DNA of 64,000 nucleotides from Paracoccus sp. JM45. GTDB lineage: Bacteria > Pseudomonadota > Alphaproteobacteria > Rhodobacterales > Rhodobacteraceae. This document shows, piece after piece, positions 18,508-26,756 of this stretch. Made by a program: the position numbers and the translations under genes. The stretch is from the NCBI RefSeq assembly GCF_003590715.1, contig NZ_QQVY01000003.1, forward strand, positions 186,001 to 250,000, read 5' to 3'. The notes below the pieces were generated by a model. The model worked only from the letters and a program-made list of their open reading frames with translations, was not told the origin of the DNA and did not search any database. Positions within the stretch are counted from its first letter, which is position 1. Every line of letters begins with the position of its first letter.

Positions 18508-19584
18508 ATGCGCGATTTGCCTGATCATGATCATCTTTACGCGGCGCTGCTGGCGCGTGATCCTGCCTATGAAGGGGTGGCGCTGGTTGGCGTGACCTCG
18601 ACCGGGATCTATTGTCGGCTGACCTGTCCGGCCCGCAAGCCGCTGGCCCGCAATTGCCAGTGGTTTGACAGCGCCGCCGCGGCCCGTCAGGCCGGTTTTC
18701 GCCCCTGTCTGCGATGCAAGCCGCAGGGTGCACAGGCCGATGCACATCCGGTGATCCGCGATCTGATGGATGCATTGTCCGACAATCCCGACCATCGCTG
18801 GTCGGAAAACGGCATAGCGGCGCGGGGGCATGACCCGTCCACTGTGCGGCGGTTGTTCCGGCATCACTTCGGGCAAAGCTTTTTGCAGATGGCGCGGGCG
18901 GCACGGCTGCGTCAGGGAATCACCAGATTGAACAAGGGAGGTCGGATGATCGACGCACAACTGGATTCGGGGTTTGATTCGGCCTCGGGGTTTCGACGGG
19001 CCTTCGCGCAATTGTTCGGTCATCCGCCCCATCAAATGGCATCGGATGCCGACTTGCGGGCCGACTGGATCCAGACGCCGCTGGGGGGCATGATTGTCAT
19101 TGCCGACAGCGCGGCCTTGCACCTGTTAGAGTTTGTAGACCGCAAGGCGCTGCCTGCCGGTCTGCGAAAGCTGTCCCTGTTGGCAGGTGGCCGCATCGGT
19201 CTGGGCCGCACGCCGGTTACCGACCTGACCGAGGCCGCATTGACCGCGTTTTTTGCAGGTGAAAATGGACAGTTAGACATTCCGGTCTTGCTGGCAGGCA
19301 CAGCATTCCAGCAACGTGTCTGGCAGGAATTGCGCAACATACCTGCAGGGCAGACCCGCAGTTACCGTCAACTGGCCACAGCCATCGGACAGCCCAATGC
19401 GGTCCGCGCGGTGGCGGGGGCGAATGGTGCGAACCGATTGGCGCTGGTCGTACCCTGCCATCGGGTGATCGGGTCCGACGGCACATTGACCGGATATGCG
19501 GGCGGTCTGTGGCGCAAGGAAAAACTGATCGCGCTGGAAGGTGGATACCGTGATTTCACGGGGAATCTGTCCAGCAAGGGTTGA
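18508..19584 (+). CDS. ada: Bifunctional Ada: methylated-DNA repair and transcription regulator
   Basis: Transfers methyl groups from O6-methylguanine and methylphosphotriesters in DNA to its own cysteines, then activates the adaptive response. The N-terminal zinc domain has Cys36, Cys40, Cys67 and Cys70, spaced as E. coli Cys38/42/69/72. An AraC-type helix-turn-helix domain occupies about 85-175. The C-terminal methyltransferase domain carries the acceptor Cys317 in VVPCHRVIGSDG and the arginine-finger region RAVAGANGANRLAL. The protein has 358 residues, full length. No alkB or alkA lies beside it. Confidence 0.94.
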   Translation: MRDLPDHDHLYAALLARDPAYEGVALVGVTSTGIYCRLTCPARKPLARNCQWFDSAAAARQAGFRPCLRCKPQGAQADAHPVIRDLMDALSDNPDHRWSENGIAARGHDPSTVRRLFRHHFGQSFLQMARAARLRQGITRLNKGGRMIDAQLDSGFDSASGFRRAFAQLFGHPPHQMASDADLRADWIQTPLGGMIVIADSAALHLLEFVDRKALPAGLRKLSLLAGGRIGLGRTPVTDLTEAALTAFFAGENGQLDIPVLLAGTAFQQRVWQELRNIPAGQTRSYRQLATAIGQPNAVRAVAGANGANRLALVVPCHRVIGSDGTLTGYAGGLWRKEKLIALEGGYRDFTGNLSSKG

Positions 19585-19708
19585 CGCAGTCGGCCCCTCG
19601 CTGTAATCACCCCAAAACGAATTTCGGGCGCTGCCTTGCGGCGTCCTTTCACATTGGGACGGACCCCTTGCCGGGAACGCCCGCGTAGTTGAGACAAAGG
19701 AAAACACC

Positions 19709-20017
19709 ATGTCGCGCGTCTGCGAACTGACCGGCAAAGGCCCGATGAGCGGTAATAACGTCAGCCATGCCAAAAACCGTACCCGTCGCCGGTTCCTGCC
19801 GAACCTGAACCAGCTGACCCTGATGTCGGAAAAAATGGGCCGCGGTTATTCGCTGCGCATTTCGGCAGCAGCGCTGCGTTCGGTCGATCACCGTGGCGGC
19901 CTGGACGCGTTCCTGGCAAAAGCAAAAGACACCGAGCTTTCGGATCGCGCGCTGAAGATCAAGCGCGAAATCTCGAAGCTGGATGATGCTGCTGACGCAG
20001 CCGTCCTGACGGCCTGA
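19709..20017 (+). CDS. rpmB: 50S ribosomal protein L28
   Basis: Structural protein of the large ribosomal subunit. The 102 residues begin with the conserved [20 protein letters not shown]. They continue with [10 protein letters not shown] and the typical [22 protein letters not shown] of the longer alphaproteobacterial form. A good ribosome site (AAAGGA, 8 bases before ATG) is present. It stands alone, 124 bases behind ada, with its own terminator. Confidence 0.97.
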   Translation: MSRVCELTGKGPMSGNNVSHAKNRTRRRFLPNLNQLTLMSEKMGRGYSLRISAAALRSVDHRGGLDAFLAKAKDTELSDRALKIKREISKLDDAADAAVLTA

Positions 20018-20052
20018 TTTCCGGGAAGGCTTCAAGCTGTTCCGATCTGCAC

Positions 20053-20077
20053 AGCCCCGCCATTGGCGGGGCTTTTG
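20053..20077 (+). terminator. Rho-independent terminator after rpmB
   Basis: AGCCCCGCC pairs perfectly with GGCGGGGCT around an ATT loop and is followed by a T-run. It lies 35 bases behind the L28 stop codon. Confidence 0.88.
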
Positions 20078-20152
20078 CATGTCTGTGACCCGGTGACGCG
20101 GCAGCAGAAATTGGCTGCTGACGTTTGGATCGCAATCCCCTAGCGTGCGGGC

Positions 20153-20488
20153 ATGTTCAAACCGCTCCGCCTTGCCCTGATCCTTGTCCTGATGCTGACC
20201 AGCATCGGCCTTGGCACGGCCCGCGGCACCGTTCGGCTGGGAACCGAGGTGGTTTTATGTACCGGTCACGGTGTTGTCGTGACCCGTCTGCCCGATACGG
20301 GCCAGACAACGGTACATCTTTGTCCCGATATGGCCCTTTCGCTGCTGGCTGTCGTTGCGGCGCCTGCCGTGATTCCGCCCCAGCAATCAGCTATGGCCGC
20401 GACGTATCAGCCATCGGCCTTCCGACTGTCTGTCCCGACGGTTCTGACCATGACGCGGGCGCGCGATCCTCCGGTATTTGGCGCGTGA
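20153..20488 (+). CDS. Small exported cysteine-containing protein, DUF2946-like
   Basis: A 111-residue protein with an N-terminal signal peptide or anchor (MFKPLRLALILVLMLTSIGLG). The soluble part holds two cysteines in a VLCTGHG...VHLCPDM layout. This recalls the small DUF2946-type proteins found near copper chaperone genes, but the match is partial. The Cys/His/Met content of that segment would suit metal binding. It precedes the PCu(A)C gene by 37 bases on the same strand and is probably in its operon. Function is inferred only from context. Confidence 0.65.
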   Translation: MFKPLRLALILVLMLTSIGLGTARGTVRLGTEVVLCTGHGVVVTRLPDTGQTTVHLCPDMALSLLAVVAAPAVIPPQQSAMAATYQPSAFRLSVPTVLTMTRARDPPVFGA

Positions 20489-20525
20489 TCACGGAATTTC
20501 AGGACAGATATCAAGGATCAAGACG

Positions 20526-21005
20526 ATGAAGACTATAACCCTGACTGCTTTTGCGACCATGTTACCATTAGCTGCCTTTGCCCATGACGGCATGCATGTG
20601 AACGACATCTATGCCCGAAGCGCCAATCCGATGACCGGCGCCGTGTTTATGCAGTTGGAAAACCACCGCGATGTCATGTGCACCCTGCAAGGCGTATCCT
20701 CGGACGTGGCCGAGCGGGTCGAGCTGCACACACATACCGAAGAAGACGGTGTGATGAAGATGGGCAAGATCGAGGGCGGCATCGATATCCCCCCGCATGA
20801 GGCGCATATGCTGAAGCGCGGCTCTGACCATGTCATGCTGCTGGGACTGACGCGACCTTTGAAAGATGGCGACACCTTCGATCTGACGCTGGATTTTGGT
20901 GATTGTGGTTCCGAAACGGTATCGGCAGTCTTGGATAACGAACGCACTGACGGCCACGGTGCGGAAGATGGCGGTACCTCGGCTGACGAACACGCCGATC
21001 ACTGA
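20526..21005 (+). CDS. Periplasmic copper chaperone PCu(A)C
   Basis: Exported copper(I) chaperone delivering copper to the CuA or CuB site of cytochrome oxidase. A signal peptide (MKTITLTAFATMLPLAAFA) is followed by the binding pattern of the family: Met23, Met36, His68-x-His70 in VELHTHTEEDGVMKM and Met77/Met79. The tail is rich in His, Asp and Glu (DGHGAEDGG, DEHADH), a possible extra metal site. I place the start at ATG 20526 (159 aa), since an upstream GTG would put polar residues before the signal. It is convergent with the esterase gene. Confidence 0.88.
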   Translation: MKTITLTAFATMLPLAAFAHDGMHVNDIYARSANPMTGAVFMQLENHRDVMCTLQGVSSDVAERVELHTHTEEDGVMKMGKIEGGIDIPPHEAHMLKRGSDHVMLLGLTRPLKDGDTFDLTLDFGDCGSETVSAVLDNERTDGHGAEDGGTSADEHADH

Positions 21006-21019
21006 CAGGCAACCGGTGG

Positions 21020-21664
21020 TCAGCCCAGCCTTTGCATCAGCTGGGCGGCCACCGGTCCCAGATGCTGGACGATTCGCTGCACCCCCAGATCAGACGGATG
21101 GATGCCGTCGTGCTGCATCAAAGGCCCGCGATCTTCGGGTGCTACCTCGACCAGCGGCGCATAGAGGTCCTGCAACAGCAATGTCTGATGCTTATTGGCC
21201 AATGCCGGCCATAGCCGCGACCACGCGCGTCGCCAGTCGGCATCACCTGCCGGTGCATTGATGCCCACCAGCAGGACAGGGCGACCGCCTTCCGTTGCGG
21301 TGGTCAGGATCGCATCCAGATTCCTGCCCGATTTGACGGGATCGAATTGCCGCAGCATGTCATTGCCACCCAATTCGACGATAATCGCATCCGGTTGATG
21401 GCGTTCGATCGACAAACCGATTCGCACCCGCCCGCCATAAGTCGTATCACCCGAAATCCCTGCATTAATCAGTTGTGTATTCTGACCCGCATCCCGCAGG
21501 TAATCCGCCAGTTGCGGCACCAGCCCCCTTGCGGATGGCAACCCATAGCCTGCCATCAAGCTGTCCCCGAAACACATCAGGCGGGGCAGGCTTTGGGCAC
21601 GGGCGGGCCCGGTGGTGGCCAAAGCCGCCCCCATGGCCAGCAGGTGACGTCGGTTCAGGTTCAT
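21020..21664 (-). CDS. SGNH/GDSL-type esterase (TesA-like arylesterase)
   Basis: A 214-residue periplasmic hydrolase. The N-terminus MNLNRRHLLAMGAALATTGPARA is an export signal with twin-arginine character. All SGNH blocks are present: block I CFGDSLMAGYGL (nucleophile Ser), block II NAGISGDTT, block III ELGGND, and block V DGIHPSDLG with the Asp/His pair. It resembles E. coli TesA and arylesterases acting on short acyl esters or lysophospholipids; the substrate is unknown. Its start overlaps the copA stop by 4 bases (ATGA), making it the distal gene of a copA-esterase unit. Confidence 0.9.
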   Translation of the reverse strand: MNLNRRHLLAMGAALATTGPARAQSLPRLMCFGDSLMAGYGLPSARGLVPQLADYLRDAGQNTQLINAGISGDTTYGGRVRIGLSIERHQPDAIIVELGGNDMLRQFDPVKSGRNLDAILTTATEGGRPVLLVGINAPAGDADWRRAWSRLWPALANKHQTLLLQDLYAPLVEVAPEDRGPLMQHDGIHPSDLGVQRIVQHLGPVAAQLMQRLG

Positions 21665-24069
21665 CCGGCTTTCCTTAGTCTCAGGGCATTGCCGACCACA
21701 AAGACCGAGGAAAACGCCATTGCCCCGGCCCCCAGCATCGGTGACATCTGTGGACCACCAAAAGGCACCAGCACCCCCATGGCAACCGGAACCAGCGCAA
21801 CATTATAGGCGAATGCCCAGAAAAGGTTCTGGTAGATGTTCCGCATGACTGCGCGTGACAGCGTGATCGCGCGCACAACACCGCGCGGATCGCCCGACAT
21901 CAACACCGCATCGGCGGTCTGGATGGCAATATCGGTGCCAGTGCCGATTGCAATGCCGGTTCCGGCGGCGGCCAATGCGGGGGCATCGTTTATCCCGTCA
22001 CCGACAAAGACGTTATCTGCACCCATCTGTCCGATGACGGTCAGCTTGTCCTCGGGGGTTAGGCCACCCTGGATCTGGTCGATGCCAAGACGTGTACCGA
22101 CGGCTTTGGCGGTTGCGGGCATATCGCCGGACAGCATGGCGGTTTTCAGGCCCATATCATGCAGGGCGGCAATGGTGTCAGCAGCCTCGGGGCGTTCTGC
22201 GTCTGCCAAGGCAAAGCTGGCGCTATGGCGGCCATCGATCACCAGATGCACAGGCGTTGCCCCCTGATTGGCGGCGGCAGTCGCATGGGCAACCAGACCC
22301 GCATCGGGCGTAATCCCCGCAGCCTCAAGCGCTTTCAGGTTGCCGATCAGCAGGTTGTGGCCTTCGACCCGTGCCGTCATCCCGCGCCCTGCCTGGGCGG
22401 TGACATCCTGCGCTGCAGGCAGGTCCATATTCTGTGCGCGGGCCAGAAAGGCGGCGGCGAGGGGGTGTTCGGACCGCACCTCGGCGGCGGCGGTCAGGCG
22501 CAGGGCCTGATCTTCGGTGATCCCGGCGGTCCGGATGTCTGTCACCGTGGGGCGGCCTTCGGTCAGCGTGCCGGTCTTGTCAAAGGCGACGATTCTGGCG
22601 CTGGCCAGTTTTTGCAGCGCGTCGCCCTGACGGAAAAGAACGCCCAGTTGCGCCCCGCGTCCGGTGCCAACCATGATCGAGACCGGCACGGCCAGACCCA
22701 TGGCGCAGGGGCAGGCGATGATCAGCACGGCAACCGCTGCGACAATGGCCTGTGCAAGCCCCGGCCCGAAGGCCAGCCACAGCATCAAAGTCAGCACCGA
22801 CAACGCCATAATCACCGGCACAAAAACGCGGGTGACCTTATCGACCAGCGCCTGCACAGGCAGACGTGCGGCCTGTGCCTGTTCGACCAGCGTGACAATG
22901 CGCGACAGAACGGTATCCGCGCCTGTGGCCGTCACCCGATAGGTCAGGGCCGAGGCACCGTTCAAAGTGCCACCCGTGACACTGTCACCGGAGGATTTCA
23001 CGACGGCGACGGGTTCTCCCGTCAGCATCGATTCGTCGATATGGCCAGATCCCTCTGTAATGACCCCGTCCAATGCGACGCGTTCGCCAGCGGCAAGCAG
23101 CAACAAGTCGCCGGTCACAATCTTATCTGTCGGAATTCTAACCGCCTTGCCGTTTCGCAGGACGGTTGCCGTATCGGGTGCCAGATCCATCAGCTTATGG
23201 ATGGCGGCACCGGCCTGACCTTTGGCACGTGCTTCCAGCCAGCGCCCCATCAGGATCAGGGTCACGATCACGGCAGCGGCCTCGAAATAGACATGGCGGG
23301 ATTCGGGGGGCAGCAGCGATGGCGCCAAGGTTGCAACGGCAGAGAACAGAAAGGCCGCGCCCGATCCCAAAGCCACAAGGCTGTTCATCTCTGGTGCGCC
23401 GCGCATCAGGGCGGACAGGCCGGTGGTAAAGAACTTGCGACCCGGACCGGCCAGAACCACCAGTGCCAGCAGCATCTGCACGATCCAGACCACCTGCATC
23501 GGCACCAAGGCATAAAGACGGTCATGCAGGCCTGGAATTATATGGCCTCCCATCTCGGTCAGGAACAGGGGCACGGTCAGAACCAACGCGGTCAGGAAGC
23601 GGCGGCGCAGGGCGGATGCCTCGTTCTTTGGGGCGGTCGGGGCGGCGTTCGGTTCGATGACTGTCGCAGGATAGCCCGTATCAGTGACCACTTGCGCTAG
23701 TGCCTGCGCCGAAAGGGCAGGGGCATGGGTGATTTGTGCCTGCTGGGTGGCAAGATTGACCTGTGCGCTGGCCACCTGCGGGTTTCCGGTCAGGGCACGC
23801 TCGATCCGTCCTTGGCAGGACGCGCAATGCATGCCGTCGATTTCTAGCCGCGTCGTCGCCAGTTGTGCGGGATAGCCGGCCTTTTCCATGACATCGCTGA
23901 TGTCGCGCAGAGGCGTATCTTCGGCCCGCATATGAACGCGCTTGGTTGCAGGGTTGACCGACAGCTTGCTGATGCCGGGCAATGCGGACAGGGCGCGTTC
24001 GACCGTGCCCGCACAAGCCGCGCAATTGATGTCCGGAACAGACAGATCAAGATCGGCAGTTTTTGTCAT
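21661..24069 (-). CDS. copA: Copper-exporting P1B-type ATPase CopA
   Basis: Inner-membrane ATPase pumping Cu(I) out of the cytosol (802 aa). Two N-terminal heavy-metal domains carry Cys16-x-x-Cys19 (INCAACAGT) and Cys82-x-x-Cys85 (MHCASCQGR). About eight membrane helices include the transport motif CPC at residues 453-455. The catalytic aspartate is Asp497 in FDKTGTLTEG; the SEHPLAAAF motif and GDGINDAPAL hinge motif follow. No CueR-type regulator is adjacent. It is the first gene of a unit with the SGNH esterase and opposes the PCu(A)C gene. Confidence 0.95.
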   Translation of the reverse strand: MTKTADLDLSVPDINCAACAGTVERALSALPGISKLSVNPATKRVHMRAEDTPLRDISDVMEKAGYPAQLATTRLEIDGMHCASCQGRIERALTGNPQVASAQVNLATQQAQITHAPALSAQALAQVVTDTGYPATVIEPNAAPTAPKNEASALRRRFLTALVLTVPLFLTEMGGHIIPGLHDRLYALVPMQVVWIVQMLLALVVLAGPGRKFFTTGLSALMRGAPEMNSLVALGSGAAFLFSAVATLAPSLLPPESRHVYFEAAAVIVTLILMGRWLEARAKGQAGAAIHKLMDLAPDTATVLRNGKAVRIPTDKIVTGDLLLLAAGERVALDGVITEGSGHIDESMLTGEPVAVVKSSGDSVTGGTLNGASALTYRVTATGADTVLSRIVTLVEQAQAARLPVQALVDKVTRVFVPVIMALSVLTLMLWLAFGPGLAQAIVAAVAVLIIACPCAMGLAVPVSIMVGTGRGAQLGVLFRQGDALQKLASARIVAFDKTGTLTEGRPTVTDIRTAGITEDQALRLTAAAEVRSEHPLAAAFLARAQNMDLPAAQDVTAQAGRGMTARVEGHNLLIGNLKALEAAGITPDAGLVAHATAAANQGATPVHLVIDGRHSASFALADAERPEAADTIAALHDMGLKTAMLSGDMPATAKAVGTRLGIDQIQGGLTPEDKLTVIGQMGADNVFVGDGINDAPALAAAGTGIAIGTGTDIAIQTADAVLMSGDPRGVVRAITLSRAVMRNIYQNLFWAFAYNVALVPVAMGVLVPFGGPQMSPMLGAGAMAFSSVFVVGNALRLRKAG

Positions 24070-24140
24070 AGGATGTCCAATTCGGCGTTCAGTTCATGGT
24101 CCGACCATCATGTCGGAAACCGCGCGCTGGCGGAGGGTCG

Positions 24141-24155
24141 TGCCCGTAACGGGCA
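24141..24155. promoter_or_regulatory. Perfect palindrome in the copA/L,D-transpeptidase divergent region
   Basis: TGCCCGT-A-ACGGGCA is a perfect 15-base palindrome 72 bases before copA. It overlaps a second inverted repeat, GGCAAGG-N13-CCTTGCC (24152-24178). The arms do not have the orientation of known CueR boxes. Role as an operator is inferred from position. Confidence 0.35.
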
Positions 24156-24300
24156 AGGAACCGTCGGTGCGCCTTGCCTGTTATGTGTGAAGGAAGGGAC
24201 ATCAGGTCAAGGGATGCACGACTGATGACACGGGTATCAGTTGCGGCAGGACCTGTTTTCCCTGTATCCAGAAAAAAACCACCGGACGAGGAATAACGCC

Positions 24301-24864
24301 ATGAACCGCCGTCAGATGATCTCGCTGGCACTGCCACTGATCGCCGCGCCGTCGCTTGTGATGGCGCAAACTGCGCCCGCAGCACCTGCCGCTGCCGATC
24401 CCTATGTGCCGACCGAAGTCGCGATCCGCGACGATTTCGAGGTTGGCAGCATCGTTGTCGTCAGCAAGGACTTCTTCCTGTATCACGTTACCGCCCCCGG
24501 TCGCGCCACCCGTTACGGCGTTGCTGTCGGTTCGGCCGAACTGGTTTGGAAGGGCAAAGCCACCATCGGTCGCAAGGTCGAATGGCCAAGCTGGCGTCCA
24601 ACGCAGGATATGATCAAACGCAACCCCGAGGCTTACAAGAAATACGAAGACGGCATGCCCGGTGGTCCCAAGAACCCCTTGGGGGCCCGTGCGCTGTATC
24701 TGTATAACGACCGCGGTCAGGACACGGCGATCCGTATCCACGGCACGACCAACCCCGGATCAATCGGATCGGCTGTGTCGAACGGTTGTCTGCGGATGCG
24801 CAATGAAGCTGTGATCAGCCTTTTCAATCAGGTGCCCGTCGGTACCCCCGTCTACGTCTTCTGA
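24301..24864 (+). CDS. L,D-transpeptidase (YkuD/ErfK family)
   Basis: Periplasmic enzyme forming 3-3 peptidoglycan cross-links or attaching proteins to peptidoglycan (187 aa). The signal peptide is MNRRQMISLALPLIAAPSLVMA. The YkuD catalytic motif is visible: an invariant His in IRIHGTTNPGSIG and the nucleophile Cys in AVSNGCLRMRNE. The start at 24301 gives a proper signal peptide; an upstream in-frame GTG would spoil it. Only one base separates its stop codon from the TTG start of mnmH, so they may be cotranscribed. Confidence 0.92.
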   Translation: MNRRQMISLALPLIAAPSLVMAQTAPAAPAAADPYVPTEVAIRDDFEVGSIVVVSKDFFLYHVTAPGRATRYGVAVGSAELVWKGKATIGRKVEWPSWRPTQDMIKRNPEAYKKYEDGMPGGPKNPLGARALYLYNDRGQDTAIRIHGTTNPGSIGSAVSNGCLRMRNEAVISLFNQVPVGTPVYVF

Positions 24865-24865
24865 T

Positions 24866-25912
24866 TTGACCGTAGAATTGAACGGCGTGTCGGACCCGCG
24901 CTTTGACGGGTTCGACGACATTATCGATGTCCGCGCCCCTGCGGAATTTGCCGAAGACCACCTGCCTGGTGCCATCAACCTGCCGGTGCTGGATGATGCC
25001 GAACGGGCACGTGTCGGCACAATCTATAAACAGGTCTCGCCCTTTGATGCCCGCAAAATCGGCGCTGCTTTGGTGGCTGCGAATGCGGCCAGGCATATCT
25101 CGGGCGCGTTGGCTGACAAGCGGGGTGGCTGGCGTCCTTTGGTCTATTGCTGGCGCGGTGGACAGCGTTCTGGCAGCTTTGCCGAGATTCTGGGCCAGAT
25201 CGGCTGGCGGGTCAGCCGCATTCAAGGCGGTTATAAATCGTGGCGACGGTTGGTGGTCGAGCGGGTCCAGAACGGCCCGATCCTGTCACCTGTCATCGTG
25301 CTGGACGGCAATACCGGCAGCGCCAAAACCGCGATCCTTTCCAGGCTGGCAGCTTTGGGGCATCAGGTCATCGATCTTGAAGGTCTGGCGAATCATCGCG
25401 GCAGCCTGTTTGGCGCAATGCTGGGTGGCCAACCCAGCCAGAAGATGTTCGAAGGTCGTCTGGCCGTGGCGCTGGATGCGTTGGACCCCGCCCGCCCTGT
25501 ATTGGTCGAGGCGGAAAGCAGCCGTATCGGCTCGATCGCCGTTCCCAAGGCCATGTGGCAGGGGATCTGCACCGCCCCGCGCCTGCATTTGCAGGTTCCG
25601 GTTCAGGCCCGCGCTGCCTTCACCGCCAAGACATACGAGGATATGGTCGAAGACCCTGACCGTGTGTCACGTATTCTGGACCTGATGGCGCCGCTGCATC
25701 CCGCAGAACGCATCGAAAGCTGGCGCGGAATGTTGTTCGAACGCGACTGGCAAGGCCTGTCCGAGGGCTTGCTGCGCGACCATTACGACCCACGTTATAA
25801 CAGCCATCGGGCGCGTCACGATGATGGCTGTGGCCGGACAATTATGCTGCAAGGGCTGTCCGATCTGGATGCCGCGGCAGGCGCGGTCGAGGCAGCGTTG
25901 GCCCGTATGTAA
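24866..25912 (+). CDS. mnmH: tRNA 2-selenouridine synthase MnmH (SelU)
   Basis: Converts 2-thiouridine at the wobble position of certain tRNAs to 2-selenouridine via a geranylated intermediate. The N-terminal rhodanese domain has the active Cys95 in VYCWRGGQRSG. A C-terminal P-loop domain follows, with Walker A-like GNTGSAKT (148-155). The 348-residue form starts at a TTG (24866), which puts the rhodanese DVRAPAEFAEDHLPGAINLP segment at its normal distance from the N-terminus; GTG 24887 is an alternative. selD is not in the window, so selenium supply is not shown. Confidence 0.9.
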   Translation: MTVELNGVSDPRFDGFDDIIDVRAPAEFAEDHLPGAINLPVLDDAERARVGTIYKQVSPFDARKIGAALVAANAARHISGALADKRGGWRPLVYCWRGGQRSGSFAEILGQIGWRVSRIQGGYKSWRRLVVERVQNGPILSPVIVLDGNTGSAKTAILSRLAALGHQVIDLEGLANHRGSLFGAMLGGQPSQKMFEGRLAVALDALDPARPVLVEAESSRIGSIAVPKAMWQGICTAPRLHLQVPVQARAAFTAKTYEDMVEDPDRVSRILDLMAPLHPAERIESWRGMLFERDWQGLSEGLLRDHYDPRYNSHRARHDDGCGRTIMLQGLSDLDAAAGAVEAALARM

Positions 25913-25944
25913 AAAACGCCGCCAAGGTTCTTGGCGGCGTTTTT
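25913..25944. terminator. Bidirectional terminator between mnmH and the purine phosphorylase gene
   Basis: AACGCCGCCAAG pairs perfectly over 12 bp with CTTGGCGGCGTT around a GTT loop. It has an A-run on one side and a T-run on the other, so it can end both convergent transcripts. Confidence 0.93.
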
Positions 25945-25946
25945 GC

Positions 25947-26756
25947 TTAAATGTTGGCAGCGTCGCGCAGGAAATGTCGTAACAGCTTTTCCAGCTTGGC
26001 AGCGCCCAAGGGGGCCATGGCCTTTGTATGGTCGTGACTGATCGATTCGTCCGACAGGCCAGCGCCCATATTGGTGATGACCGAAATGGCGGCGCAGCGG
26101 ATGCCCAGAAAACGTCCCAGAATGATTTCCGGTACGGTGGACATGCCGACCGCATCGGCACCCAGAACCTTTGCTGCCCGAATTTCGGCAGGGGTTTCAA
26201 AGCTGGGCCCCGAGAACCAGCAGTAGACCCCTTCATTCAATTCGACACCTTCGGCCTTGGCAGCGGCGGACAGGGCACTACGCATGACGGTATCATGCGC
26301 CTCGGTCAGGGGAACAAAGCGGGCATCGGTCTTTTCGCCGATCAGCGGGTTGGTGCCCGCAAAAGCAATGTGGTCGTTCAACAGCATCAGCCCGCCGGGC
26401 TGGATGTCGGAACGCAACGAACCGGCGGCATTGGTCAGGATCAGTTTGTCGCAGCCCAAATCGCGCAGCACCTCAAGCGGCAGGCGCATGGCATCTGCGC
26501 GACCTGCTTCATAGTAATGCGACCGGCCACCAAAGACGGCCACGCGCCGTCCCTCAAGCTGGCCTATGACCAGCTTGGGGACATGGCCCGATACGCCTGC
26601 ATGGGGAAAGCCGGGCAGGTCGTCATAGGGGATTGCAACACCGTCTACGGTGTCCGACAGATGTCCCAGCCCCGATCCAAGGATCAGACCGAATTCGGGC
26701 GCCTCTGATCCGGCGCGTTCGCGGATCAGATTGGCCAGTTCAACGCTCTTTGACAT
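25947..26756 (-). CDS. Purine-nucleoside phosphorylase, trimeric type
   Basis: Cleaves purine nucleosides with phosphate to free base and ribose 1-phosphate. The 269 residues carry the trimeric PNP motifs: ILGSGLGHL phosphate loop, GGRSHYYEAG, LTNAAGSLRSD, VYCWFSGPSFETPAEIR and GADAVGMSTVPE. I choose the ATG at 26756, preceded by GGAGGAG. It is the last gene of the nucleoside ABC transporter operon and overlaps the upstream permease gene by 17 bases, which supports a joint uptake-and-salvage role. Confidence 0.93.
   Translation of the reverse strand: MSKSVELANLIRERAGSEAPEFGLILGSGLGHLSDTVDGVAIPYDDLPGFPHAGVSGHVPKLVIGQLEGRRVAVFGGRSHYYEAGRADAMRLPLEVLRDLGCDKLILTNAAGSLRSDIQPGGLMLLNDHIAFAGTNPLIGEKTDARFVPLTEAHDTVMRSALSAAAKAEGVELNEGVYCWFSGPSFETPAEIRAAKVLGADAVGMSTVPEIILGRFLGIRCAAISVITNMGAGLSDESISHDHTKAMAPLGAAKLEKLLRHFLRDAANI

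Noticed and set aside
22159-23700. 513-codon + strand frame opposite copA
   Set aside because: Gln/Gly/His-rich shadow translation without motifs; CopA motifs are complete on the minus strand.
24141-24178. CueR-type operator before copA
   Set aside because: The inverted repeat arms (GGCAAGG...CCTTGCC) face the wrong way and the spacing does not fit a CueR box between stretched promoter elements; kept only as an unassigned palindrome.
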